Source of the DNA: Gilliamella sp. wkB178
GTDB lineage: Bacteria; Pseudomonadota; Gammaproteobacteria; Enterobacterales; Orbaceae
DNA: 64,000 nt
Direction: 5' to 3'
Assembly: GCF_001690705.1 (NCBI RefSeq)
Contig: NZ_LZGK01000016.1
Span: 238,834-302,833 of the forward strand
Of the stretch, positions 8,667-19,711 are shown piece after piece. The translations under genes were made by a program, and so were the position numbers. Below the pieces are notes generated by a model, which was given only the letters and a program-made list of their open reading frames with translations, did not search any database and was not told the origin of the DNA. How positions within the stretch are numbered: the first letter of the stretch is position 1; every line of letters begins with the position of its first letter.

Positions 8667-11300
8667 TTATGCGGCTAGTGCCTTACTAATTTTTTCATAG
8701 AGATCTTTAGATAAATGTTCTATTTTCAATAAAGACTCTAAAGCATGGCGCATTTGTTGTTGACGTTTTTCGCCATAACGTTTTAAACGAATAAGTGGAT
8801 CGATTAATCGCGCGGCAACTTGCGGATTTTTTTGATTTAGCTCAGTAAGAATCTCAACTAAAAATTGATAACCACTGCCATCCTCAGCATGGAATGCTAC
8901 CGGATTATTATTAACAAAAGCACCAATAAGTGATCGGATTCGGTTTGGATTGCTAAGCGTAAATGAACGATGAGTTAATAATTTCTTCACGTTGCTAAGC
9001 ACTTGTTTATCTGGACTAGTTGCATTTAAGGCCAACCATTTATCCATAACCAGACCATCTTGATACCATTTATTATCAAAATCAGTCAATAATTCAGCAC
9101 GACAATCAAGCTCAGCTTTAACTGCAGAGGTTAAAGCGGCTAAACAATCAGTCATATTGTTAGCGCGGTAATATTGTTGACTAACTAACATATTGGCATG
9201 AGTTTTATTGTCAGCATAGGCGAATAAAGCTAAACAACAATTTTTTAGTGAACGTTTAGCAATATCGGCATGATTAATATGATACTCACCAGTTTTATTA
9301 TGCTGATAGACCGCATTGAGTTCGTCATAGAGTTCATTAGCAAAACGTGTTAATAAATAATGACGGACTTGATAAATCGCAATTGGATCAACTACTGTAA
9401 ATAAATTAGCTAACTCATTTTCAGAAGGTAGAGTTAAAATTTGCGCAATCAGTGCCAGATTCGTTGTTGCTGAAAGTAAAACTGCTCTGAATGCATCTAT
9501 TACCGATTCAGGTAAGACTTGAGGCTTATTTTGTTGATAATTATTAACATTCAAACGAACATATTTTGCCAATAACATTTGCGCAGCATCATAACGGCTA
9601 AAGGCATTGCTGGCATGTTGCATAAGGAAAATCAAATCACTATCTTGATAATCATAGCTTAATTTAACTGGTGCTGAAAAATCACGTAACAACGAAATAA
9701 TCGGTTGTTCTGGTACATTATCAAATATAAATTGCTGTTTAGTTTGCGTTAAATTTAGTACATGATGAACCGTTTTTCCATGAGATTGCAATGCAATAAC
9801 TTCGCCATTGTGTTGATATAATTCAATATCAAGTGGAATATGTAGAGCTTGTTTTTGCTTTTGATCTTGGGTTGCTGGCGTATATTGTTCAACTGTTAAG
9901 GTATATTGTTTGGTTTGAGCATCATAACTATCAGTCACGGTTAACTCAGGCGTGCCAGATTGGCTATACCATAATTTAAATTGGGTTAAGTCAACGCCTG
10001 ATGCATCTTGCATCGCAGCAACAAAATCATCACAAGTAGCCGCGCTGCCATCGTGACGTTTGATATAGAGCTTCATTCCCGCTTGGAATTTTTCTTCACC
10101 TAACAGAGTATGCAGCATGCGAATTACTTCAGCACCTTTTTCGTACACGGTTACGGTATAGAAGTTATTCATCTCGATGACTTGCTCAGGGCGAATTGGG
10201 TGCGACATTGGGCTGGCATCTTCCGCAAATTGTATGGTGCGCATTAATTTAACATCATTGATGCGTTTTACGGCTCTCATACCTAGGTCAGAAGTAAATT
10301 CTTGATCACGAAATACGGTTAAACCTTCTTTTAAACTGAGTTGGAACCAGTCACGACAAGTTACCCGATCGCCAGTCCAGTTATGAAAATATTCATGACC
10401 AATGACTGATTCAATACCGATATAATCCTCGTCAGTTGCGGTTTCTGGTTTGGCAAGTACATATTTGGAATTAAAAATATTAAGACCTTTATTCTCCATA
10501 GCCCCCATATTAAAGAAATCAACCGCCACAATCATAAAAATATCTAAATCATATTCTAGACCAAAACGCATTTCATCCCAGCGCATGGCATTTTTTAAGC
10601 TAGTCATGGCCCAATGAGAACGATCTAAGTTACCTTTGTCGACATAAATTTCGAGATCCACTTTACGGTTTGATTGAGTGGTGAAGTGATCTTTCAAAAT
10701 ATCAAAATAACCTGCCACTAGAGCAAATAGGTAACATGGTTTAGGAAATGGATCTTGCCATTGCACCCAATGACGACCATCAGTAAGTTCGCCTTGGGCA
10801 ATACGGTTACCATTAGAAAGTAGGTAAGGGTAGTTCTGTTTATTGGCGGTAATTCGTGTTGAAAATCTGGCTAACACATCAGGTCGATCTAAATAATAGG
10901 TAATATGACGAAAACCTTCTGCTTCACATTGGGTGCATAGTGCATCGCCAGAGACATATAAGCCTTCAAGTGCAGTATTATCAATCGGTTTGATTTCGTT
11001 GACGATAGTTAAGGTAAATTCAGCAGGAACATTATGGATAGTTAAGCCTGTGTCTGTGATTTGATAATCATGCCAAGGTTGTTCGTCTATATTGATGGAG
11101 ATTAATTTAAGATCTTCGCCATCTAAAATTAACTCATTGGCGGTATTATTTTTCTGAATAACACGGCTGCGAGCGGTGACCGTAGTAACTTCGGGAGCTA
11201 AATCAAAATCGAGATCGATGTCAGTAATGGTAAAATCGGGTGCCTTATAATCAAGGCGATATTTGGCAATCGGTTTGGTTTCAGTGGTATTTTTACTCAT
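8667..11300 (-). CDS. pepN: Aminopeptidase N
   Basis: 877 aa, close to E. coli PepN (870). An M1 zinc metallopeptidase: GAMEN exopeptidase motif at residues 266-270, HEYFH zinc site at 302-306 and the third zinc ligand Glu at about 325 (LSLKEGLT). It removes N-terminal residues from peptides in the cytosol and is the main general aminopeptidase of enterics. It stands alone. The 275-bp gap upstream is very AT-rich and is shared with the divergent pncB. Confidence 0.97.
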   Translation of the reverse strand: MSKNTTETKPIAKYRLDYKAPDFTITDIDLDFDLAPEVTTVTARSRVIQKNNTANELILDGEDLKLISINIDEQPWHDYQITDTGLTIHNVPAEFTLTIVNEIKPIDNTALEGLYVSGDALCTQCEAEGFRHITYYLDRPDVLARFSTRITANKQNYPYLLSNGNRIAQGELTDGRHWVQWQDPFPKPCYLFALVAGYFDILKDHFTTQSNRKVDLEIYVDKGNLDRSHWAMTSLKNAMRWDEMRFGLEYDLDIFMIVAVDFFNMGAMENKGLNIFNSKYVLAKPETATDEDYIGIESVIGHEYFHNWTGDRVTCRDWFQLSLKEGLTVFRDQEFTSDLGMRAVKRINDVKLMRTIQFAEDASPMSHPIRPEQVIEMNNFYTVTVYEKGAEVIRMLHTLLGEEKFQAGMKLYIKRHDGSAATCDDFVAAMQDASGVDLTQFKLWYSQSGTPELTVTDSYDAQTKQYTLTVEQYTPATQDQKQKQALHIPLDIELYQHNGEVIALQSHGKTVHHVLNLTQTKQQFIFDNVPEQPIISLLRDFSAPVKLSYDYQDSDLIFLMQHASNAFSRYDAAQMLLAKYVRLNVNNYQQNKPQVLPESVIDAFRAVLLSATTNLALIAQILTLPSENELANLFTVVDPIAIYQVRHYLLTRFANELYDELNAVYQHNKTGEYHINHADIAKRSLKNCCLALFAYADNKTHANMLVSQQYYRANNMTDCLAALTSAVKAELDCRAELLTDFDNKWYQDGLVMDKWLALNATSPDKQVLSNVKKLLTHRSFTLSNPNRIRSLIGAFVNNNPVAFHAEDGSGYQFLVEILTELNQKNPQVAARLIDPLIRLKRYGEKRQQQMRHALESLLKIEHLSKDLYEKISKALAA

Positions 11301-11529
11301 TGTCTGCGTGCCTTTAATGTTGTTATTTAATTAACGAATTAGAACATTATAATAAATTAATATGTTAAAAAGATGATTGTTATTCCCATTATTATCAAAT
11401 AGACGCAAGATCTGATTGACAATATTAATATGTATGTGGGTTAAATTATTTAAATAACTTAGATAATTTATTATAGCTGATTAAAAATAATCTTATTACA
11501 TTAATTAATCTATATCTTCAATATTATTC

Positions 11530-11538
11530 TGCTATAAT
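11530..11538 (+). promoter_or_regulatory. Extended -10 promoter candidate for pncB
   Basis: TGCTATAAT is a full extended -10 element about 38 bp before the pncB ATG; no good -35 is seen. It sits inside a short inverted repeat, CTGCT-ATAATC-AGCAG, which could be an operator. Confidence 0.5.
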
Positions 11539-11575
11539 CAGCAGTATTTTTTAAAGTACTGATAATTAATTCACT

Positions 11576-12769
11576 ATGTTACCAGCTATTATTACATCAA
11601 TATTAGATACTGATGCTTATAAGTTGCACATGCAACAAGCCGTTTTTCATCATTATCCCGATGCCACTGTGGTTGCCGAATTTCGTTGCCGTAGTGATGA
11701 TTTATTAGGGCAATATGCTGATGAAATCAAGCATCAAGTTAAATTGATGGAATCATTAGTCCTTTCTGAAGATGAATTTAACTATTTATCACAAATGTCT
11801 TTTTTTAAGTCGGATTATTTAAATTGGCTAAAAAATTGGCGTTTCAATAGTGAGTTACTTACCATTGAAAATCAAGAAGGTTTACTTGTTATTCGCATAG
11901 CTGGGCTTTGGTTAGATGTGATTTTATGGGAAGTGCCATTATTGGCGGTGATTAGTGAAATTGTGCATAAAGATCGTTCGCCTAATATTGGTGTTCCTGA
12001 GGCTTTAGTTCACCTTAAAGATAAATTAGCAACGTTTGCTCAAAAAACAGCGGATTTAGATATGTCTGGCTTTAATCTGATGGATTTTGGTACGCGTCGG
12101 CGTTATTCATTTGTAGTGCAAGAAGCCGTGGTAAGCTATTTGCAAGCTAATTTTAGCAATTTTCATAGTACTAGTAATTATTTGCTGGCTTATCGTTTGG
12201 GATTAACACCTGTTGGTACTCAAGCACATGAATGGTTCCAAGCTCATCAGCGTTTAAGTCCTAATTTAGAAGATTGCCAAAAAAACGCATTACAAGTTTG
12301 GCTAGATGAATATCCGCATGATTTAGGGGTGGCTTTAACGGACTGTATAACTATGGATGCTTTTTTGCGTGATTTTGGTGTATATTTTGCGTCACATTAT
12401 CAAGGGTTACGTCATGACTCTGGTGATCCTATTGAATGGGGTGAAAAAGCGATTAATCATTATCAGCAACTTGGTATTGATCCTAAAACCAAATTACTGG
12501 TATTTTCTGATAGTTTAAATTTTGATAAGGCTATTAGAATATATAGACACTTTAATCATCGAGTACAATTATCATTCGGTGTGGGTGGTTTTTTAGCTTG
12601 TGATATTCCTTCTACAAATGTTAATACTAAAGCTTTAAACATTGTGCTCAAATTAACCGAGTGTAATGGCCAATCCGTGGCAAAATTATCCGATAGTCCG
12701 GGTAAAACCATATCTCAGGATTTGAACTTTATTGATGAGTTAAAACGCACATTTAGTGTTGAACACTAA
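11576..12769 (+). CDS. pncB: Nicotinate phosphoribosyltransferase
   Basis: 397 aa, full length for PncB. It makes nicotinate mononucleotide from nicotinate and PRPP, the entry step of the Preiss-Handler NAD salvage path in the cytosol. [19 protein letters not shown] at the N-terminus, [12 protein letters not shown] and LRHDSGDP (the phosphorylated His region) are family markers. No clear ribosome site precedes the ATG. It is transcribed towards asnS with an 87-bp gap. Confidence 0.96.
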   Translation: MLPAIITSILDTDAYKLHMQQAVFHHYPDATVVAEFRCRSDDLLGQYADEIKHQVKLMESLVLSEDEFNYLSQMSFFKSDYLNWLKNWRFNSELLTIENQEGLLVIRIAGLWLDVILWEVPLLAVISEIVHKDRSPNIGVPEALVHLKDKLATFAQKTADLDMSGFNLMDFGTRRRYSFVVQEAVVSYLQANFSNFHSTSNYLLAYRLGLTPVGTQAHEWFQAHQRLSPNLEDCQKNALQVWLDEYPHDLGVALTDCITMDAFLRDFGVYFASHYQGLRHDSGDPIEWGEKAINHYQQLGIDPKTKLLVFSDSLNFDKAIRIYRHFNHRVQLSFGVGGFLACDIPSTNVNTKALNIVLKLTECNGQSVAKLSDSPGKTISQDLNFIDELKRTFSVEH

Positions 12770-12856
12770 CACAAATATTACTTTTAAAATATACCTGTAT
12801 TACTATTAAATATAACTTATAGACCTAAATTAATAATATAGAGATGGATAATTAAC

Positions 12857-14260
12857 ATGAATTTAGTTGCACCTATTGTCGATGTGTTACAAGGAAAAAT
12901 TGCTGTTGGTAGCACAATTTCTGTTCAAGGTTGGGTAAGAACTCGTCGGGATTCTAAAGCCGGCATTTCATTTCTGGCAGTGTATGATGGTTCTTGCTTT
13001 GATCCGATTCAAGCGGTAATTGAAAAATCCCTACCAAATTATGAACAAGATGTATTACGGTTAACAGCTGGTTGTTCGGTTAAGATAACCGGCCAAGTGG
13101 TTGAGTCACCAGGGCAAGGCCAAAAATATGAATTACAAGCAACAGCTGTTGAAGTTTATGGCTTTGTTGAAGATCCTGACACTTATCCAATGGCAGCAAA
13201 ACGACATTCTATTGAATATTTACGTGAAGTTGCCCATTTACGTGCTCGCACTAATATTGTCGGTGCAATAACGCGAGTTCGCCATACGCTTGCTCAAGCT
13301 ATTCATCAATTTTTTGATGAACGAGGTTTCTTTTGGTTGTCGACGCCGATTATTACCGCATCGGACACCGAAGGTGCGGGTGAAATGTTTCGGGTGTCAA
13401 CGTTAGATTTGTTAAATCTACCTAAAACAGATAAAGGTGATGTAGATTTTGATAAGGATTTTTTTGGTAAAGAAGCCTTTTTAACCGTTTCAGGGCAATT
13501 AAATGCCGAAAGTTATGCGTGTGCCTTATCTAAAGTGTATACCTTTGGGCCAACTTTCCGAGCAGAAAATTCCAATACTACTCGTCATTTAGCGGAATTT
13601 TGGATGATGGAACCAGAAGTTGCTTTTGCAGATCTGAACGATAATGCCAAATTAGCAGAAGATATGTTGAAATATGTATTTAAAGTAGTGCTGGAAAAAC
13701 GCGCCGATGATATGCAGTTTTTTGCTCAACACGTTGATAAAGATGCGATTAATCGTCTAGAGAATTTCATTAAAGCTGATTTCGCGCAGGTGGATTACAC
13801 TGATGCGATTACTATTTTGCAAAATTGCGATGCTAAATTTGAAAATCCAGTAAGTTGGGGGATTGATTTAGCTTCCGAACATGAACGCTATTTAGCAGAA
13901 CAACATTTTAAAGCACCAGTGGTTGTTAAAAACTATCCTAAAGACATTAAAGCCTTTTATATGCGTATGAATGATGATGGTAAAACTGTTGCAGCTATGG
14001 ATGTGTTAGCACCGGGAATTGGTGAGATTATTGGCGGTTCGCAGCGTGAAGAACGTTTACATATGTTAGATAAACGCATGGATGAAATGGGACTCAAAAA
14101 AGAAGATTACTGGTGGTATCGTGATCTGCGCCGTTATGGTACCGTGCCACATTCAGGATTTGGCTTAGGTTTTGAACGTTTAATTGTGTATGTAACCGGA
14201 GTTCAAAATGTACGCGATGTCATTCCTTTCCCAAGAACACCTCGAAATGCCACTTTTTAA
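12857..14260 (+). CDS. asnS: Asparagine-tRNA ligase
   Basis: 467 aa, normal for AsnS. A class II synthetase: N-terminal OB fold (about 1-110, [13 protein letters not shown]), motif 2 [21 protein letters not shown] region and motif 3 [10 protein letters not shown] near the C-terminus. It charges tRNA-Asn. The same pncB-asnS-porin order occurs in E. coli, so the block looks conserved. Confidence 0.97.
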   Translation: MNLVAPIVDVLQGKIAVGSTISVQGWVRTRRDSKAGISFLAVYDGSCFDPIQAVIEKSLPNYEQDVLRLTAGCSVKITGQVVESPGQGQKYELQATAVEVYGFVEDPDTYPMAAKRHSIEYLREVAHLRARTNIVGAITRVRHTLAQAIHQFFDERGFFWLSTPIITASDTEGAGEMFRVSTLDLLNLPKTDKGDVDFDKDFFGKEAFLTVSGQLNAESYACALSKVYTFGPTFRAENSNTTRHLAEFWMMEPEVAFADLNDNAKLAEDMLKYVFKVVLEKRADDMQFFAQHVDKDAINRLENFIKADFAQVDYTDAITILQNCDAKFENPVSWGIDLASEHERYLAEQHFKAPVVVKNYPKDIKAFYMRMNDDGKTVAAMDVLAPGIGEIIGGSQREERLHMLDKRMDEMGLKKEDYWWYRDLRRYGTVPHSGFGLGFERLIVYVTGVQNVRDVIPFPRTPRNATF

Positions 14261-14269
14261 CTTTATCAG

Positions 14270-14301
14270 ATTAGAAACTAACCATGAGGTTGGTTTCTAA
14301 T
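14270..14301 (+). terminator. Stem-loop after asnS
   Basis: A 13-bp stem with one G-U pair (ATTAGAAACTAAC / GTTGGTTTCTAAT) lies 9 bp after the asnS stop. It has no T-run. The rest of the gap to the first porin (to 14553) is AT-rich with no gene. Confidence 0.5.
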
Positions 14302-14553
14302 AACCTACTAATTCTGTTAAATATTCTAAAAATTGCTCAAAAAATAAGCAAACAAACCTTATTTCTATATTAGACATCATATTTAAGTGAAAGTTCTCTT
14401 GATTTTAAAAAAAATTTCTACATAATTTACACTACTGTAAAAAGTATATAAAAATAATACAAAAAAATATTATTTTTGGATGAGTTATAAATGTAACAAA
14501 TTGATGCTAATGTAATTAGTATCTTTTAATAAAAATAACCGAGAGGGTAAAAA

Positions 14554-15714
14554 ATGAAACGTAATCTATTAGCAATCGCTATTCCTGCACTTTTAGTTGC
14601 AGCTGGCGCAAATGCATCTATTGAAGTATGGAACAAAGATGGCAATAAAGTTGACTTTTATGGTCGAGTAAAAGCCATGAACCATGTTACAGATCGTGGT
14701 CAAAAAGATGAAGGCGATAAAACTACCGCACGTTTAGGTATGTCTGGTCAAACTCAGATTACTGATGGCATCACTGGTTATGGTCGTTGGGAATATGAAA
14801 CTAAAACTGGTAAAGATTCATGGGATGAAACTCGTTACGCATTTGCTGGTTTAAATTTTGGTGACGCAGGTTCATTTGACTATGGTCGTAACGACGGTGT
14901 ACTTAAAGCTATTACTGCTTATACCGATGTATTGCCAGAATTTGGTGGTGATGCTGCTAATAATAATTGGCATGTATTATCAGCTCGTACTAAAGCGGTT
15001 GCTACTTACCGTAACAATAATTTCTTCGGGTTGACTGATGATTTAAGTTTTGCATTACAATATGCCGATAACGGTGATAACTCAAACACTCTAGATGGTA
15101 AACGCTGGCATTATAACGATGATGGCAAACGTGTAGGAGATAGCCGAGAAGCTTTTGGTGCTAATGTTCAATGGCGTATTTTTGACACTGGTTTAACTGC
15201 TGGTGCTGGTTATGCACAAACAAGTGGCAGTAAACAAGATGCTAACACTTGGACTGCTGGTATCAAATATGATAACTATAATTTATATTTAGCCGCTAAC
15301 TATTTCCAAACTAAATTAAAAGATCGTTGGGCTATTCTTCATTCTAATCACATTAGTATAGAAGATGAGAAAATCAAAGGTGTTGAGTTGGTTGCTCAAT
15401 ATGGTATTGATTTAGATGTAGGTCGTTTAACTCCATCTTTAGCTTATGTTCAACATAAAAGAAAAGTTTCAGCTAATGGTATAGACTTAGGAAATGGTAC
15501 TGATTTGAATTCACCATACGTTAAATATGTTTCTTTAGGTGCTACTTATCAGCTAAATAAAAACTTTAGCGCTCTTTTAGAATATAAATTTAACTTACTT
15601 GATAATCACGACATAGGTGCTTATAAAAATACAGTGCACCAAGATAGTGGTAACCATCCATATAAACCAGGTACAAAAGATGTGTTAGGTGTTGGTTTAA
15701 TTTACCAATTCTAA
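14554..15714 (+). CDS. OmpC/OmpF-type trimeric porin, copy 1
   Basis: 386 aa. Signal peptide MKRNLLAIAIPALLVAAGANA is followed by a mature start SIEVWNKDGNKVDFYGRV, the classic gram-negative general porin strand. Repeated barrel strands and a terminal Phe (GLIYQF) mark outer-membrane insertion through Bam. GRNDGVL and YTDVLPEFGGD match the constriction loop L3 of OmpF/OmpC. The ribosome site GAGAGGG is well placed. It is paralogous to the next gene, sharing leader and barrel but differing in external loops. It cannot be assigned to one E. coli porin. Confidence 0.95.
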   Translation: MKRNLLAIAIPALLVAAGANASIEVWNKDGNKVDFYGRVKAMNHVTDRGQKDEGDKTTARLGMSGQTQITDGITGYGRWEYETKTGKDSWDETRYAFAGLNFGDAGSFDYGRNDGVLKAITAYTDVLPEFGGDAANNNWHVLSARTKAVATYRNNNFFGLTDDLSFALQYADNGDNSNTLDGKRWHYNDDGKRVGDSREAFGANVQWRIFDTGLTAGAGYAQTSGSKQDANTWTAGIKYDNYNLYLAANYFQTKLKDRWAILHSNHISIEDEKIKGVELVAQYGIDLDVGRLTPSLAYVQHKRKVSANGIDLGNGTDLNSPYVKYVSLGATYQLNKNFSALLEYKFNLLDNHDIGAYKNTVHQDSGNHPYKPGTKDVLGVGLIYQF

Positions 15715-15736
15715 TAACTTAATATCTGATTTAAAT

Positions 15737-15762
15737 AAAAAGGCACCTAGGTGCCTTTTTTT
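15737..15762 (+). terminator. Intrinsic terminator of porin 1
   Basis: AAAAAGGCACC-TA-GGTGCCTTTTT is a strong stem followed by further T, 23 bp after the stop. The remaining ~240 bp up to porin 2 is AT-rich leader and promoter DNA with no gene. Confidence 0.9.
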
Positions 15763-16005
15763 ACACCTCACTTATATAAAAATCACATTTTATGTTTAAA
15801 AATGTTGTATTGCTCGTCTTACAATACTAAAATTAGTAGAGTTAAGATGTATGGTATTAATTATTTACATATCAAAAATAAAAATGGGTAAATTTAATAG
15901 CCAATATCAGTAATAATATAATTGCTAACATTAGCAATTATTTATTAGCACAAGAGCAAAGTAATTTGCATCTTTTAGAAAATAAAATACCTAAGAGGGT
16001 AAAAA

Positions 16006-17151
16006 ATGAAACGTAATCTATTAGCAATCGCTATTCCTGCATTATTAATTGCGGGTACTGCAAGCGCTTCTATCGAAGTGTGGAATAAAGATGGTAATAA
16101 AGTTGACTTCTATGGTCGAGTTTATGCTTTAAACTATATTACTGATCGTGACAATCAAACTGGTGAGGGTGATCAAACTACAGCTCGTTTAGGTATGTCA
16201 GGTCAAACTCAAATTACTGATGGTATCACTGGTTATGGTCGTTGGGAATTTGAAACTCAAACTGGTAAAGAATCATGGGACGAAACTCGTTATGCATTTG
16301 CCGGTTTAAACTTTGGTGATTTTGGTGCTTTTGATTATGGTCGTAATGATGGGGTATTAAAAACTCTAACTTCTTATACTGACGTATTGCCTGAATTTGG
16401 TGGTGATGCTTCGGATAACGATTTGTATGCCTTATCTGCTCGTACTAAGGCTGTTGCTACTTACCGTAATTCAGACTTCTTTGGTTTAGTCGATGGTTTA
16501 CGCTTTGCGGTACAATATGCAGATAATGGTGATAATAGTTCTACTCAACATTTTGCTAAATATGAACACGATAAAGGTCATGACAGTGCCGAAGCTTGGG
16601 GTACTGTAGTAGATTGGGATGTATTAGACACTGGTATATCTATTGGTGCTGGTTATGCACAAACTGGTGGTCATAAAGATGCTAAAGCATGGTCAGCAGG
16701 TATTAAATACGACAATGACAATCTTTATTTAGCTGCCTTATATATCCAAGGTAAACAAAAATATGGTTGGGATAATGCCACAATTAACAGAAATGCTGAT
16801 GATTTAAAAACTAAAGGTTTTGAACTAGTTGCTCAATATGGTATTGACTTTGAAGTTGGTCGTTTAACTCCATCTGTAGCTTATATTCAACATAAAGTTC
16901 AAGATGCTTCAAGCTTCTCAAGAAGTGGTGATGAAGGTCTTAAAGGCAATGATCTAATTAAATATGTCGATGTAGGTTTAACTTATGACTTTAACAAAAA
17001 TCTACAAGCGATCATTGATTATAAAATTAACTTGTTAGATAAAGATGATATCGGTGCTCGTCGTGGTTTGTATGATGATAGCTTTAATAAATCTCAAATT
17101 AAAGCAACTACTAAAGACACTGTAGCACTTGGTTTAATTTATCAATTCTAA
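16006..17151 (+). CDS. OmpC/OmpF-type trimeric porin, copy 2
   Basis: 381 aa paralog of the preceding porin. The leader (GAGGGTAAAAA then ATG) and the first 14 residues of the signal peptide are the same in both genes at DNA level over about 45 bp. The mature part begins SIEVWNKDGNKVDFYGRV and ends GLIYQF. Loops differ in length and charge, for example a His-rich loop near residue 185. It forms an outer-membrane diffusion channel. Tandem duplication followed by loop divergence is the simplest reading. Confidence 0.95.
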   Translation: MKRNLLAIAIPALLIAGTASASIEVWNKDGNKVDFYGRVYALNYITDRDNQTGEGDQTTARLGMSGQTQITDGITGYGRWEFETQTGKESWDETRYAFAGLNFGDFGAFDYGRNDGVLKTLTSYTDVLPEFGGDASDNDLYALSARTKAVATYRNSDFFGLVDGLRFAVQYADNGDNSSTQHFAKYEHDKGHDSAEAWGTVVDWDVLDTGISIGAGYAQTGGHKDAKAWSAGIKYDNDNLYLAALYIQGKQKYGWDNATINRNADDLKTKGFELVAQYGIDFEVGRLTPSVAYIQHKVQDASSFSRSGDEGLKGNDLIKYVDVGLTYDFNKNLQAIIDYKINLLDKDDIGARRGLYDDSFNKSQIKATTKDTVALGLIYQF

Positions 17152-17173
17152 TTAAGTCTTTTGCAGTATTTTT

Positions 17174-17197
17174 AAAAGGCACTTCGGTGCCTTTTTT
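17174..17197 (+). terminator. Intrinsic terminator of porin 2
   Basis: AAAAGGCAC-TTCG-GTGCCTTTT plus two more T. The loop is a stable UUCG tetraloop. It lies 22 bp after the stop codon. Confidence 0.93.
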
Positions 17198-17283
17198 ATT
17201 TACTTATTAAGCTTAAATATTGCTTGCTCTTTTATTAATACTCTGTTAAAAACAGAAAATAACAATAAAATAGGAAGACAATA

Positions 17284-17742
17284 ATGCTTTATACCACACG
17301 CAAAATAGCTGCCAAGAAAAATATTGCTTTAGTCGCGCATGATCATTTAAAAGACAATTTATTAAATTGGTGTAAAACCAATCGTGAAGAACTTTGCCAC
17401 CACAATTTATGTGGTACCGGGACGACGGGAACATTAATTAAACAACAAATTGGACTTAATATCACCCCAATGTTAAGTGGGCCAATGGGTGGCGATCAAC
17501 AGATTGGCTCTTTAATTGCCGAAGGTAAAATTGATATTTTGATCTTTTTTTGGGATCCCCTTAATGCGGTGCCACACGATCCAGATGTAAAAGCGTTGCT
17601 ACGTTTGGCTACAGTCTGGAATATTCCTACTGCGACTAATCAAGCTACTGCTAATGCGTTGATTCAATCCTCAATTTTTACCAGCGAAATTGAAATTGCT
17701 ATTCCCGATTATCAAGGTTATTTATCGGAAAGAACTAAATAA
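17284..17742 (+). CDS. mgsA: Methylglyoxal synthase
   Basis: 152 aa, same length as E. coli MgsA. It converts dihydroxyacetone phosphate to methylglyoxal, a phosphate-releasing bypass of glycolysis. Family motifs are [21 protein letters not shown] (phosphate binding), [12 protein letters not shown] with the catalytic Asp, and [19 protein letters not shown]. Its TAA is directly followed by the ATG of mdtH, so the pair is probably one transcript. Confidence 0.96.
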   Translation: MLYTTRKIAAKKNIALVAHDHLKDNLLNWCKTNREELCHHNLCGTGTTGTLIKQQIGLNITPMLSGPMGGDQQIGSLIAEGKIDILIFFWDPLNAVPHDPDVKALLRLATVWNIPTATNQATANALIQSSIFTSEIEIAIPDYQGYLSERTK

Positions 17743-18954
17743 ATGCCAATACCTTCACAGATTCGCAAAACAGGAAAACAAATCCTATTATTAGATAATT
17801 TATTTATTGTTTTAGGATTCTATGTCGTCTTCCCATTGGTTTCGACTCATTTTGTCAGCCAAGTCGGTTGGAGTGCGTTATTTGTCGGTTTTGCTTTAGG
17901 TTTCCGCCAATTTGTTCAGCAAGGTTTTGGTATTATAGGTGGTGCTATAGCTGACCGTTTTGGTGCTAAACCAATGATTGTTTGGGGCATGTTTTTGCGT
18001 TGTGTCGGTTTTGTCTCCATGGCAATTGCTAATGAGCCGTGGTTGTTACTGCTTTCGTGTCTACTTTCAGCACTAGGTGGATTATTGTTTGATCCGCCGC
18101 GAATGGGGCTGACGATTAAATTTACCCGCCCTCATGAACGCGGTAAATTTATTTCACTATTAATGATTCAAGATAACGCCGGCGCAGTTATTGGGGCGCT
18201 TATTGGTGGTATTCTGATTGATTATGATTTTCAATTAGTGTGTTGGTGTGGCGCCGTTATTTTCTTCTTATGTGGTCTATTTAATATCTTCTTTCTGCCT
18301 GCGTATCATATTGCCATTGGCAAAGCGCCTATAATTAATGGCATGAAAATGGTATTGCAAGATAAAAAATTTACGCGTTATGTGTTAACGTTAACCGGTT
18401 ACTATGTGCTTTGGGTGCAAATTATGCTAATGCTGCCTTTAACTATTACTAATGTAACTGGCAGTCCAAGTTATGTGAAGTGGATGTATGCCATTCAAGC
18501 AGGTATTTCTTTGTTATTACTTTATCCGTTAGCGCGGTTAAGTGAAAAATATTTTAGACTAGATCAGCGGCTCAAATTTGGTTTATTTTTGATGTCATTG
18601 GGTTTTATCATCATTGGTTTTACCAGCGAACTAACAATTTTATTATTACTAATTGCATTGTTTTATTTAGGTGCGATTATCGCTGAACCGGCACGTGAAA
18701 CACTATCTACTGTGCTGACTAATCCTAGAGCAAAAGGTAGCTATATGGGGTTTAGTCGATTAGGCCTTGCGTTAGGCGGTTTTATTGGCTATACCGGTGC
18801 AGGTTGGTTGTATGATATAGCTATGCGAATAAATTTCCCGCATCTTCCTTGGATTGTACTTACTGCAATTGGTTTACTGACACTCGGCTATTTACAATAT
18901 CTATTCAAAGATGAACCGCCAATGGTAAGATCTAAAACTAGGAAGATTGGATAA
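17743..18954 (+). CDS. mdtH: MFS multidrug transporter MdtH
   Basis: 403 aa with 12 predicted membrane helices. The region [19 protein letters not shown] carries the MFS loop 2-3 motif and, like [25 protein letters not shown] and [16 protein letters not shown], follows E. coli MdtH closely. It is an inner-membrane proton-driven drug efflux carrier, with fluoroquinolone resistance reported for the E. coli protein. It starts immediately after the mgsA stop. Its last 17 bases overlap the end of the convergent yafJ. Confidence 0.93.
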   Translation: MPIPSQIRKTGKQILLLDNLFIVLGFYVVFPLVSTHFVSQVGWSALFVGFALGFRQFVQQGFGIIGGAIADRFGAKPMIVWGMFLRCVGFVSMAIANEPWLLLLSCLLSALGGLLFDPPRMGLTIKFTRPHERGKFISLLMIQDNAGAVIGALIGGILIDYDFQLVCWCGAVIFFLCGLFNIFFLPAYHIAIGKAPIINGMKMVLQDKKFTRYVLTLTGYYVLWVQIMLMLPLTITNVTGSPSYVKWMYAIQAGISLLLLYPLARLSEKYFRLDQRLKFGLFLMSLGFIIIGFTSELTILLLLIALFYLGAIIAEPARETLSTVLTNPRAKGSYMGFSRLGLALGGFIGYTGAGWLYDIAMRINFPHLPWIVLTAIGLLTLGYLQYLFKDEPPMVRSKTRKIG

Positions 18955-19711
18955 CTTCACCGCTTTTAAATAAAATAGCTTCACCAGTTTGCAGTTTATG
19001 CCAAACTTCGTTTGATGTTAGTGGCAACGTCGAAATAATAGTAACTACATCATTTGGAGTTGTGTGTTTTTGGAAATCAATTTCTACGTCTTCATCGATT
19101 AACTTAGCTTTACCAAAAGGCGCTCTTCTGGTGATCCAATGTAGATTCGTCGAACAATAGGCAAAAACATATTGGCCATCAGAAAGCAGCATATTAAATA
19201 CACCAAGCTGACTTAATTTATTGGCACATTGCTTAATATAATTAAATAATTGTAGATCATCATCGGGTTTATGCGAATATTTTCGGTGTAATTGATTAAT
19301 TAGGTAGCAAAAAGCATATTCGCTATCAGTTGAGCCAACAGGTTGAAACAATCCCATCGGTAGTTGTTCATAATCAGTTAATTGTCCATTATGGGCAAAA
19401 GTCCAGTTTTTGCCCCATAATTCGCGTGTAAATGGATGGGTGTTTTCCAGCGCCACTCCACCACGATTAGCTTGCCGAATATGTGCTATCACAGACTTAG
19501 ATTTAATTGGGTATTCCTGAACCATTTTAGCTATAGGGGAATAACTACAAGGCTCAGGATCTTTAAAAGTACGGCAACCTTTACCTTCATAAAAAGTAAT
19601 TCCCCAACCATCTTTGTGAGGACCTTTGTCCCCACCACGTTTAATTAGGCTAGTAAAACTAAAACAGATATCGGTTGGTACATTAGCACTCATACCCAAT
19701 AATTCACACAT
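18938..19711 (-). CDS. yafJ: Class II glutamine amidotransferase YafJ-type
   Basis: 257 aa, an Ntn-type glutaminase domain. The nucleophile Cys follows the initiator Met ([14 protein letters not shown]), and [23 protein letters not shown] and [14 protein letters not shown] line the active site as in GATase II enzymes. The acceptor is unknown; the E. coli homolog YafJ is also uncharacterised. It overlaps the 3' end of gmhA by 8 bp, the same pairing as in E. coli. Confidence 0.92.
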   Translation of the reverse strand: MCELLGMSANVPTDICFSFTSLIKRGGDKGPHKDGWGITFYEGKGCRTFKDPEPCSYSPIAKMVQEYPIKSKSVIAHIRQANRGGVALENTHPFTRELWGKNWTFAHNGQLTDYEQLPMGLFQPVGSTDSEYAFCYLINQLHRKYSHKPDDDLQLFNYIKQCANKLSQLGVFNMLLSDGQYVFAYCSTNLHWITRRAPFGKAKLIDEDVEIDFQKHTTPNDVVTIISTLPLTSNEVWHKLQTGEAILFKSGEVIQSS

